From assembly GCA_964473285.1 (NCBI GenBank), contig CAYYOI010000003.1, forward strand, positions 1 to 60,343: a stretch of DNA of 60,343 bases, read 5' to 3'. A program made the position numbers and the translations under genes. Source of the DNA: JBNJGT01 sp964473285. GTDB taxonomy: Archaea; Nanobdellota; Nanobdellia; Woesearchaeales; JACJVW01. Of the stretch, positions 41,875 to 49,844 are shown in pieces; positions within the stretch are counted from its first letter, which is position 1; each line of letters begins with the position of its first letter. The notes under the pieces were generated by a model. It was not told the origin of the DNA. It was given only the letters and a program-made list of their open reading frames with translations, and did no database searches.

Positions 41875-43466
41875 TTTCTTACGACAAAATTTTCAATGGC
41901 TAGTATATCAATACCGCTTTTCTTGAAGGCTCTGAGGGCATCCTTAGGAGTGCAAACGATCGGTTCGCCATGCAGGTTGAAACTAGTGTTTATGATTGAA
42001 GGAATCCCTGTTCCTTTGTAAAACTCTTCTATAATTTTGTAGAAACCAGGATTGTCTGACTTTTTCAGAATCTGAGGTCTTGCGGTTCCATCAATATGTA
42101 CTGCACCCGGTGCTGTATTTGTCATGAATTCTGTACATGTGAAGCTATTGGTCATGTAGGCTGCTGATGTGCTCTTATGTGTGTGAAGATAGCATCTTTT
42201 GCTTTCTTTTGCAAGTGTTGTAGGAGAAAAAGGCATGAATTTCTCTCGTTTCAGTTTTTTGTTTAGAATTTTCTTGATATGATTTTGTGAGGGATTTGCA
42301 AGAATTGATCTGTTTCCAAGTGCTCTTGGTCCTACTTCCATCCTGCCTGCAAATCGTGCCACTATTCTTTTGTTCTGTAGTTCTTTTGCAATGTAGTTTT
42401 CAATATCCTTCACATACTTGTATCTAAATCCCTGCAGTTGTAATGTCTTTTCAATCACGTTGCTTTCATATTCAGTACCTAAATAAGGGTTGAAAGATGC
42501 CTTTGCTTCAAGATGTGCAAGGATTGCGGTCATGGGCAGACCTCCGTCGCCCATGTGAGGAAAGACATAGGTGGACTTTACCTCAGGCATTTCAGTGATT
42601 ACTTGGTTGAGTCTTATGTTTGCAAATAATCCACCAGAGAGTACAATATTATGTAGGCCGGTTTTTTTGATGGCGGTTCTTATTAGGATTTGTATTTGTT
42701 TTTCAATATTCACCTGAAGCCATGCAGCCAGATCTTCTTTTTTGTATCTTCCGATGCTTTTTAGGAACTTTCGATTATGATACGGTTTACTTTCTATGCT
42801 ACCTTCTTTTATTGTAAATGGAAATGGTATCTTGATTTTTGTGGCATCCCCATATGATGCAAGTCCAAGTATTTTTCCTTCGTCAAAATCTGGTCTGAAG
42901 CCTAAGGTTTTTGTTATGAATGAGAAGAATAAGCCATAGGAATGTTTGGTTCCGATGGATTGGATTCTTTCTATTGTCTTATTACATTTGTTGATTGTCA
43001 ATGATAACCCGTCACCGCATGCATCTGCTGTGATACATAACGCCTTTTTGTATGGTGATGTATAATAGGCACCAGCGTGGGCAGCATGGTGTTCTATCAA
43101 CCTCACTTGATTTCCTGCTTCTTTCTCTAGTTTGGCCTGTACAATGGGTTTAGTAATTCTGGAGATCAATGAAGTGCTTTTGATGCTTTGTAATTTGAAT
43201 TTGTAGACACTTATGTCGTGGAATCTGTTTTCTTTTTGGAGATTTCGGTAGAGTCGGCTATAGAATGGAGGTGTCTGGATTCCACCAATGATTGTTGTTG
43301 CGGGTGTTTTGATCATATTCAGTACCTGGTGGGGAAATCCTCCTTGTTTCTTTTTGCGTGATATCCGCTCTTCGTTCATGGCGAAGGTAAATTTACCTTT
43401 TTCAAATAGGCATGCTCCACAGTCAATATGGCTATCAGCCAATCCAATCAATTTTGATTTTGTCAT
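41871..43466 (-). CDS. NodU/TobZ-family O-carbamoyltransferase (second copy)
   Basis: The 531-residue protein has the ASKHA domain (G-L-A-D-S-H-I-D-C-G-A, H-H-A-A-H-A-G-A-Y-Y, A-D-A-C-G-D-G) and the YrdC-like domain (G-P-R-A-L-G-N-R-S-I-L-A, N-T-S-F-N-L-H-G-E-P). In the first block a Cys replaces the usual Ser, and D-A-C-G-D-G replaces D-G-x-G-D-G. The sequence is clearly distinct from the copy at 20526, so the two probably carbamoylate different positions or sugars. Overlaps of 4 bp on both sides place it in a tightly coupled operon. Confidence 0.91.
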   Translation of the reverse strand: MTKSKLIGLADSHIDCGACLFEKGKFTFAMNEERISRKKKQGGFPHQVLNMIKTPATTIIGGIQTPPFYSRLYRNLQKENRFHDISVYKFKLQSIKSTSLISRITKPIVQAKLEKEAGNQVRLIEHHAAHAGAYYTSPYKKALCITADACGDGLSLTINKCNKTIERIQSIGTKHSYGLFFSFITKTLGFRPDFDEGKILGLASYGDATKIKIPFPFTIKEGSIESKPYHNRKFLKSIGRYKKEDLAAWLQVNIEKQIQILIRTAIKKTGLHNIVLSGGLFANIRLNQVITEMPEVKSTYVFPHMGDGGLPMTAILAHLEAKASFNPYLGTEYESNVIEKTLQLQGFRYKYVKDIENYIAKELQNKRIVARFAGRMEVGPRALGNRSILANPSQNHIKKILNKKLKREKFMPFSPTTLAKESKRCYLHTHKSTSAAYMTNSFTCTEFMTNTAPGAVHIDGTARPQILKKSDNPGFYKIIEEFYKGTGIPSIINTSFNLHGEPIVCTPKDALRAFKKSGIDILAIENFVVRK

Positions 43467-44191
43467 GGTGTCCTTCCCTTATCCACTGTCTTGATATTGG
43501 GGTATCTTTTTTTGAATCTGAGCAATGCAAAAAGTATCTCAGGAACATCCTTTATGAGTTTGAGCGTTGAAGGGCTTTTTTCTTGCCAGATTACTGGCAC
43601 TTCCTTTATGGAATATGATTGTTTTGTTGCTTCAAGAAGTATCTCAATATCCCATGCCCACCTTTCGCTTCTGACAGTTCTGTTCAATTTCTTTAGTATC
43701 TTGGTTTTGAATCCTTTGATACCCATCTGTGTATCGGTAATCTCCACTAGTGGAAACATGAGGGAAAATAGTCTTTTGTACTGATTACCCAATATATTTC
43801 TGTGCATCTTTCTTTTTATAATAGATCCCTTGATATAACGGGAAGGCTTGGCAATATCATATACATCAAGCAGCTCTGCGATGTGAGTCAGTACTGAGAG
43901 ATCTGTATCCCTTGGGATGTCTGCATCCATAAAAATTGTTTTTTCAAACTGTGCCGTCTTGCTTGCTTTCTTTATAGCGTGCCCTCTTCCCCGGTTTCTC
44001 GTTCCTAAGATCGTCCTGATTTTCCCATTTTCAAGAGATTTGATTATTCTCTTGTTTCGTGAGTCTGACCCATCATCTGAAATGATAATCTCGTAATCCT
44101 TCTGTGTGCGGGATATAAAATCCTCCAGGATACTAATATTCTCTATTAACATTTCTCCTTCATTGTATGCAGGTATTATCAATGATATCAT
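43463..44191 (-). CDS. GT2 glycosyltransferase, polyprenyl-phosphate-sugar synthase type
   Basis: The 242-residue cytoplasmic GT-A enzyme opens I-I-P-A-Y-N-E-G, then I-I-S-D-D-G-S-D, T-R-N-R-G-R-G-H-A and M-D-A-D-I-P-R-D (the D-x-D metal motif), with W-A-W-D-I-E near 170. It resembles dolichyl-phosphate mannose or glucose synthases without a membrane tail. It would load a sugar on polyprenyl phosphate for the GT-C enzymes encoded beside it. ATGA overlaps on both sides with the GT-C and carbamoyltransferase genes. Confidence 0.88.
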   Translation of the reverse strand: MISLIIPAYNEGEMLIENISILEDFISRTQKDYEIIISDDGSDSRNKRIIKSLENGKIRTILGTRNRGRGHAIKKASKTAQFEKTIFMDADIPRDTDLSVLTHIAELLDVYDIAKPSRYIKGSIIKRKMHRNILGNQYKRLFSLMFPLVEITDTQMGIKGFKTKILKKLNRTVRSERWAWDIEILLEATKQSYSIKEVPVIWQEKSPSTLKLIKDVPEILFALLRFKKRYPNIKTVDKGRTP

Positions 44192-45441
44192 TTGCAGTAA
44201 TACAATCTCTTTGTCTTTTGTTCACATCTATTTAGATAATTTTTCATTGAATTATTCAAAAATAATGTGTCTTCAGTATCTATGTGGTATATGACCCAAG
44301 TTTTATTTTTAACGATTTTCTCCAGGTCTCCCAACTCTTCCATGTGATAGCTTTGGTGGGGAAGATCTGTATAGTATTCTATTGCAAAGGCATAGAACCC
44401 ATCTGTTATTATAGTTTCGTTTTGATATTCTTCTTCCAATATGCTAAGCTCTGGATAGTCATTGTGTGCTTGTATCTCCTGTAGACTTCCCAATGAGGAT
44501 ATAATGATTATTGCTAGGAGAAACACATATTTTCCTTTTATCCTTGAAATCCATTGTAATGTATATGTTATAAATAAAGGTAACAAAAATAAGAGTTGGT
44601 AATGTTGGACATTGATGAAAATTCCTAATATGAGAAAGATCAGTGGTACAACCAAAAAGGTGTAATGCGCAACAAAGCTTTTTTCTTCCCGTAACTTTGT
44701 CAGATATATGGTATAGCTTATCAAGAGGAGCATGACACCATACCATTCAAGATCATCTACTATGTATGTGTAAAAATTTTCAATTATACTTCTTTTCTCT
44801 GGCCGTATCATGTCATGATATGGTTCATCGAAGGGGAAGTCATAGGGTCCGTTTTGTATTACTAGGTATGCTTGGGGTATTAGGGTTAGTACTGCAATCC
44901 CTGTTATTACTGTTATCCTCAAAAATTCTTTTCTTTTGATGAGAGAATTTAGGTATAAGCCACCAATGATAAAGAAACCATAAAAATGAGTCTGAATGAG
45001 AAGAATCATGCTCATTGTTAGCAAAATGTTTCTTCTGTTATGGTATAGATAGATTGTTAGAATGGTTAGGAAGATGAATAATGCATATTTGTCAACCAAT
45101 CTGCTTATCTCTATTATCGGTGGGGATATGGCAAATAGTAAAGGTACGATAAGTTTTCTTGTGAGAAGGTAGAGTGTAATGATTGAGCCAATGCTAAACA
45201 TTATAGATGGTAGCCTTGTCTTTATAGGGCCTGTATCAAACAATTCATTCCATATATGTAAGATTGCATAGGATAAAGGTGGATGGGGGGTTCCTGTCCT
45301 TATGAAAGAACTATTGAATTCCCTTTGCGCAGTGTGGATTTCACTTAATTCATCAGTACTGAAAGGATTTGAGGTTAGTCCATCTACAGTAAGCGCAAAG
45401 AATAATATACATATTCCAATAAGGCTAATATTGTATTTCAT
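44188..45441 (-). CDS. GT39/PMT-2-like membrane glycosyltransferase
   Basis: The 417-residue protein has about nine to ten membrane helices. The first outer loop has F-S-T-D-E-L-S-E, matching the D-E catalytic pair of PMT/ArnT-like enzymes, followed by T-P-H-P-P-L-S-Y, the conserved H-P-P-L. The C-terminal 80 residues form a small outer domain with N-x-S/T sites. It would use the polyprenyl-phosphate sugar made by the GT2 enzyme next to it. Overlaps the DegT gene by 17 bp and the GT2 gene by 4 bp. Confidence 0.85.
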   Translation of the reverse strand: MKYNISLIGICILFFALTVDGLTSNPFSTDELSEIHTAQREFNSSFIRTGTPHPPLSYAILHIWNELFDTGPIKTRLPSIMFSIGSIITLYLLTRKLIVPLLFAISPPIIEISRLVDKYALFIFLTILTIYLYHNRRNILLTMSMILLIQTHFYGFFIIGGLYLNSLIKRKEFLRITVITGIAVLTLIPQAYLVIQNGPYDFPFDEPYHDMIRPEKRSIIENFYTYIVDDLEWYGVMLLLISYTIYLTKLREEKSFVAHYTFLVVPLIFLILGIFINVQHYQLLFLLPLFITYTLQWISRIKGKYVFLLAIIIISSLGSLQEIQAHNDYPELSILEEEYQNETIITDGFYAFAIEYYTDLPHQSYHMEELGDLEKIVKNKTWVIYHIDTEDTLFLNNSMKNYLNRCEQKTKRLYYCK

Positions 45442-46660
45442 TTTCTATACAATTTAGAGAATCAATGATATATTCTATTTTATCATTGTTCAGATAGTAA
45501 TCTATTGGTATGTTAAATTCCCTTTCTTCTGCTTTTTCAGCATTCTTGCATGGCCTATAGAATATCCTAAACATCTCCATATTAGGGCATACAAAAAGGT
45601 AGGCTCCTTTGGTGTCAATCCCTTTTTCAAGAAGTCTCTTTCTAAAATAATTACGATGTAAAGATTGTGCATAGAAAAGCAGGTGCAGATCTCCATCTTT
45701 TATTTGGGGTAGTGTGATATGTTTACCTTTGATCTGTCTTTTTATCAGTGCTGCTTTCTTTTTTCTGTCAATTCTTTTTTCTTCATAGGATTGAAGCAAG
45801 TCCAATCCTATGGCTGCCTGTATGTTTGTAAACTGATAAAATTCATTATTCGGTAGTTGCTTTAACAGTTTCTCCGGCTCTTTCATGAATCCTAATGGAG
45901 ATTTGTTCATTCTGCTTGCCAAGCGAAGGATAGGGTATACAAAAAGTGTAAAGAGAAATGGTCTTGAAAGGGCCATGGAAGCATAGGAGGCTATAACTTT
46001 TTTCAGTGTAGATGGTATGGGGGGATATTTCATCTGGTCCTTTTTTTTCTCAATCTTTCGGGCAAGAGAATCTTTTTTTGTTGCGAGAAATCCTCCGCCG
46101 AAGCAGTCGATATTTTTTCCCATGCCAAAACTGAAGATTGCTGCATCACCAAAAGTGCCTACCCTCTTATTTTTGCTCTTTGCTCCAAGGGCATGGGCAC
46201 AGTCTTCGATAACTTTTACTTTGTGTTTTTTTGCAAGGAGGGTTATTGTTTCAATATCGCATGTGTTCCCTAATGTATGGGTTGGAATGATTGCTGCGGT
46301 ATTCGGCCCTATGAGCCTTTCAACTTCTTTTGGGTCTATGTTGTTGGAATTCTTCTTACAATCGGCAAATACCGGTCTTAAACCCATCATCTGGATGATG
46401 TTTGGGATTATATGAAAGGTGTATGCGGGTACTATTATCTCTTTACCTTTTTTGAAGTTGTATGCTTCTAAAAGCAGGTAGAATGCAACTCGGGCAGATG
46501 GTAATAGGATTACATGTCGTATTCCAAGGTATTTTTTGAGACTTTCTTCAAATTCTTTTGTTTTGTCTCCTTTTAGATATTGGCCTTTTAAAAATAGTTT
46601 TAGATGCAGTGGGATCTCCTTCCATGAGTGGTCAATTGATTGCCTTGCGATGCCAAGCAT
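45425..46660 (-). CDS. DegT/DnrJ/EryC1-family sugar aminotransferase (second copy)
   Basis: The 411-residue PLP enzyme has V-P-A-Y-T-F (77-82), V-I-E-D-C-A-H-A-L-G with Asp153, and S-F-G-M-G-K with Lys182 as the probable PLP Lys. As in the copy at 39722, an insertion with F-L-F-T-L-F-V-Y-P-I-L follows the Lys region, suggesting a shared, perhaps membrane-facing, subfamily trait. GGAGGT lies 8 bp before the ATG. The start overlaps the upstream membrane gene by 29 bp and the stop overlaps the GT39 gene by 17 bp. Confidence 0.9.
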   Translation of the reverse strand: MLGIARQSIDHSWKEIPLHLKLFLKGQYLKGDKTKEFEESLKKYLGIRHVILLPSARVAFYLLLEAYNFKKGKEIIVPAYTFHIIPNIIQMMGLRPVFADCKKNSNNIDPKEVERLIGPNTAAIIPTHTLGNTCDIETITLLAKKHKVKVIEDCAHALGAKSKNKRVGTFGDAAIFSFGMGKNIDCFGGGFLATKKDSLARKIEKKKDQMKYPPIPSTLKKVIASYASMALSRPFLFTLFVYPILRLASRMNKSPLGFMKEPEKLLKQLPNNEFYQFTNIQAAIGLDLLQSYEEKRIDRKKKAALIKRQIKGKHITLPQIKDGDLHLLFYAQSLHRNYFRKRLLEKGIDTKGAYLFVCPNMEMFRIFYRPCKNAEKAEEREFNIPIDYYLNNDKIEYIIDSLNCIENEIQY

Positions 46661-47438
46661 AGAAATACCTCCATATGAAAATCGGCAAAATAAAACATGT
46701 CACCGAACAAAGTCTTAGAGTGGTTGCAGTGATAAATCCAAGCAGTAGGCCTTGGCCTGAAGAAAGGGACATGAGCATCAGATACAAAGTTAAGAGACCA
46801 CCTGCCAGTTTGAATCCAGGGATGTAATAGAGCAGACATGTTGTAGCTGTGAAGAAAAACAGAAAAGGGATGCTCATGGAGAAATTGAATGCGTTCAATA
46901 GGGCAAAAGGAACAATCATCTCAATTGGGTATTTTAAAAGGGATGCGAAGAGATAGGGTAGAAAGTTTCTTTTGTATAATTTTTCCTTGAGAAACAAGGT
47001 GATTCCAACTGCAATCGTCAGCAGATAAGTTATTGGAAAAAAAGGATTTTTTAGAAACGGAATGGTGAGTGTTGCAATGATCATGATTGCCAGATAGTCA
47101 AAGGTTCTGAGTCGAGCAAATGTTTTTTTATCATTTGTGAAATCTTCAATAGGCTTGTTCCCATCTTGCCCAAGGATATTTTTGTATGTCCACTTAATGC
47201 ACCATTTCATGCTCTGGATGGTGCTGATCGGTTTCCCTTTGATTCTTGCGTGTGTTTTGAATGGGAAAATGAATGAGAACGTTCCCAGATACATAAGGAC
47301 AGGTAGGGCAGCCAAGTACCTGAGGTCGATACTTTGTAATATCTTTAGAAATGCAGCAGGTTCAGATTCAATCAAGACATATATTGTCAATATAAGATAT
47401 GTTGTGAATGAAAGAATGTATCCTTTCAAGTTTAGCAT
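46632..47438 (-). CDS. Divergent LPG-synthase-TM-like membrane protein
   Basis: The 268-residue protein has about seven membrane helices. Near residue 206 it has Y-I-P-G-F-K-L-A-G-G in the position where the family has L-P-G-G-x-G-x-x-E-G, and it ends with a helix like those of the genes at 14131 and 26259. The middle is shorter and the Glu of the motif is lost. The family placement is therefore tentative. First gene of the six-gene minus-strand operon, with a TATA-like box (CTTTATAAAG, about 47459-47468) 25 bp upstream. Confidence 0.6.
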   Translation of the reverse strand: MLNLKGYILSFTTYLILTIYVLIESEPAAFLKILQSIDLRYLAALPVLMYLGTFSFIFPFKTHARIKGKPISTIQSMKWCIKWTYKNILGQDGNKPIEDFTNDKKTFARLRTFDYLAIMIIATLTIPFLKNPFFPITYLLTIAVGITLFLKEKLYKRNFLPYLFASLLKYPIEMIVPFALLNAFNFSMSIPFLFFFTATTCLLYYIPGFKLAGGLLTLYLMLMSLSSGQGLLLGFITATTLRLCSVTCFILPIFIWRYFYAWHRKAIN

Positions 47439-47521
47439 GGTTGAACTGTATTAGCTTGCTTTATAAAGATTTGCCTGGCTTGAAGTAAAGTTTTTTAAGG
47501 TGTACCCCATAGAGATTTCTT

Positions 47522-48643
47522 ATGAAGGCCATTCTTATTAATCCTCTTATTGATTATGCTAAACTAGGGAAGATTAATAAAAAATATCCTCCACTTGACC
47601 TTTTTTATATCTCAACCTTTCTTAAGGAATTGAATGTCGAAGTCTCACTAATTGATGCTTCTTTACAGGGAATTTCCACTGATTCAAATTTCTGGGCAAC
47701 TGTGGAGGCTGATATATTCATAATCTCACGAGCTCAGATTGATCGTTGGCAGTGTCCTCCCTTGGGATTGTCACATCTTGATTTCATTGACACTCTCAAG
47801 AAAAATAATCCAGATAGCCATATTATTTTGTATGGTCCCCCAGAGTATGTACGGTTTCCTGAAGCACAGGTTATATCTGAAGTTTGTTCATTATTAGGAA
47901 AGGAAACTCAGACCCTTGCTTTTAAAGATTATCCTGTACCAGATTATGATCTACTGTCAGGGGGATATTTTTTTCCATTGTATCGGGGTCGTTTTGCAAC
48001 AATTGAGGCTACGAGGGGATGCCATGGGCAGTGTACCTTTTGTAATAAGGGTATGTTTCCAACATACGAACAAAAAACCCTAGAGCAGATGATCCAGGAG
48101 ATTGTTGAATTGAAGAAACGGGATTTTGATCTGCTCTTTTTTTTGGATAACGATTTCCTTGCTGATAAGAACTTTGCCCGCAAAATGATGAAAATACTTA
48201 AGGAACATAACTTCAAGTATATCATACAGGCATGTTCGCAAAATCTTACTTTTGAAATCTTGCAAGAACTGGCTGATACCGGATGTAAACTGATACAGAT
48301 AGGTGTTGAGACATTTGATGAAACAGTTCTTGCATGGTGTGGCAAGAAGCATGAATTTGTTGATTTGAATCAGATTGTCAATGAGTGTCACAAACTTGGT
48401 ATGGAGAGTCTTTTTTATATGATGACAGGCCTTCCTGGACAAACATCTGAAGTATTGAGGAAGGATTATCAATTGGTTCAGCAATTAGCTCCTAATTACG
48501 TTTCATTTAGTCCATTCATTGACTATAATACTTCACAGGTAAAAGGAATCTCAAATGCTAGACGATCAATGGTGAATCATTATTCACGACCTAGGAATGC
48601 CTGGATGGTTCTTAGGAATCAGGCTTTGTGTTTCTTAAAATGA
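47522..48643 (+). CDS. Radical SAM protein with a degenerate B12-like domain
   Basis: The 373-residue protein starts L-I-N-P-L-I and has Y-P-P-L-D-L-F-Y and I-I-L-Y-G-P-P, but the Gly-rich B12 loop and R-G-E-G-E turn are missing, so cobalamin binding is doubtful. The core is intact: C-H-G-Q-C-T-F-C (Cys167, Cys171, Cys174), Q-I-G-V-E-T-F. It is the shortest of the B12-type set and lacks the F-Y-L-R-P end. An A/T box (TTTTTTAAGG) lies about 28 bp upstream. ATGA overlap with the next radical SAM gene. Confidence 0.84.
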   Translation: MKAILINPLIDYAKLGKINKKYPPLDLFYISTFLKELNVEVSLIDASLQGISTDSNFWATVEADIFIISRAQIDRWQCPPLGLSHLDFIDTLKKNNPDSHIILYGPPEYVRFPEAQVISEVCSLLGKETQTLAFKDYPVPDYDLLSGGYFFPLYRGRFATIEATRGCHGQCTFCNKGMFPTYEQKTLEQMIQEIVELKKRDFDLLFFLDNDFLADKNFARKMMKILKEHNFKYIIQACSQNLTFEILQELADTGCKLIQIGVETFDETVLAWCGKKHEFVDLNQIVNECHKLGMESLFYMMTGLPGQTSEVLRKDYQLVQQLAPNYVSFSPFIDYNTSQVKGISNARRSMVNHYSRPRNAWMVLRNQALCFLK

Positions 48644-49812
48644 CTCTTATCTACCTGTTTTTTGAAAAAACGAATCATCCCCGTGATATATGGCCCAATA
48701 TGAGTCTTCATTATTGCGCAGCCATGACAGGGTCAAGGCTAATTGATACTCGTATAAATCCAATACCTTATGACCAGATTAAGAATGAAAGTGTTTTCAT
48801 AGATACACCTGCCTATTCTATGGATTCTCTGGCTAAGGTCTCTGATAGGCTTAGAAAAAATGGTAATAAAGTTTATGCTGTAGGGGCAGCTGCCAGTTAC
48901 CATCAAGATGAAATCAAACCATTTGTAGATGATGTGTTATTGGGAGAACCTGAGGCAGTCATCCTTCCTAAGCTTGGCTATGAGGTCACTACTAAAGGAG
49001 GCCTTGTCACAGACCTGGATAGCCTTCCTGTTCCATTAGTCACAGAAGGGTATTATAACCTGTATCCCAGAAAAAGATTCAGAAAGGAAAGCTTTGTCCT
49101 TACAGGCAGAGGCTGTGCGCATCAATGCAGTTTCTGTTCTCCGATGTGCAGGGTATCTTTTGGTGATAATTACAGATATCATTCCGTTAATTATATTGTT
49201 GATTGGATCAGCAGGCTAAAAAAGGAGGGAGTTGATTATATCACATTCATGGATGATGATTTCACCTTTTCCAGAAAGAGGGTTATGGATCTTTGTGAGG
49301 CTTTGCCAAGGGTCAGGTGGCTTGCGCATGCAAGGGTGGATGATCTGGATTTTGAGATGCTTAAGGCCATGAGGAATGCGGGTTGTGAAATCCTGAAAAT
49401 AGGTGTGGAGTCGGGTTCGCCGTCTGTTCTTAAGAATATAAAGAAGACGAAATACCCTGAAGAGTGGTCTGAAAAGGCAAAGGCTTTGGGCCAGATGGCA
49501 AGAAAGATAGGAATAGATGTAGTTGCGATGTTTCTTGTTGGAGTCCCAGGAGAAACGCAGGATGATATCAAGCTTTCATGCAAGCTAATGAAAGAGATGG
49601 ACCCTTATCTTGTACAGGTCGCAAGATATACTGATTATACCAAAGGAGGATATCATTATGGGCATTCAGTTGATTCAAAAAAGGCTGAGCAATATTTATA
49701 TCATTCTTTTTATCTGAGATGGCGTTTCTTGCGAGACCATGTGCGTTTCCTGCCTTATCATTTGACTAACATATCTTCAGTAAAGCATTCTTTACACTAC
49801 ATATTCACGTAA
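48640..49812 (+). CDS. Radical SAM protein with a degenerate B12-like domain
   Basis: The 390-residue protein has an N-domain reduced to weak strands (V-F-I-D-T-P-A, V-Y-A-V-G-A-A, L-L-G-E-P-E-A). The core has C-A-H-Q-C-S-F-C (Cys159, Cys163, Cys166), K-I-G-V-E-S-G-S, and a C-terminal Y-H-S-F-Y-L-R-W. The start at 48640 gives an ATGA overlap with the upstream stop and is preferred over 48628. The pair of adjacent radical SAM enzymes with weak B12 domains might work together or have lost B12 use. Confidence 0.85.
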   Translation: MTLIYLFFEKTNHPRDIWPNMSLHYCAAMTGSRLIDTRINPIPYDQIKNESVFIDTPAYSMDSLAKVSDRLRKNGNKVYAVGAAASYHQDEIKPFVDDVLLGEPEAVILPKLGYEVTTKGGLVTDLDSLPVPLVTEGYYNLYPRKRFRKESFVLTGRGCAHQCSFCSPMCRVSFGDNYRYHSVNYIVDWISRLKKEGVDYITFMDDDFTFSRKRVMDLCEALPRVRWLAHARVDDLDFEMLKAMRNAGCEILKIGVESGSPSVLKNIKKTKYPEEWSEKAKALGQMARKIGIDVVAMFLVGVPGETQDDIKLSCKLMKEMDPYLVQVARYTDYTKGGYHYGHSVDSKKAEQYLYHSFYLRWRFLRDHVRFLPYHLTNISSVKHSLHYIFT

Positions 49813-49844
49813 TTTTAAATATACATAGGCTATTTTATATCTCA

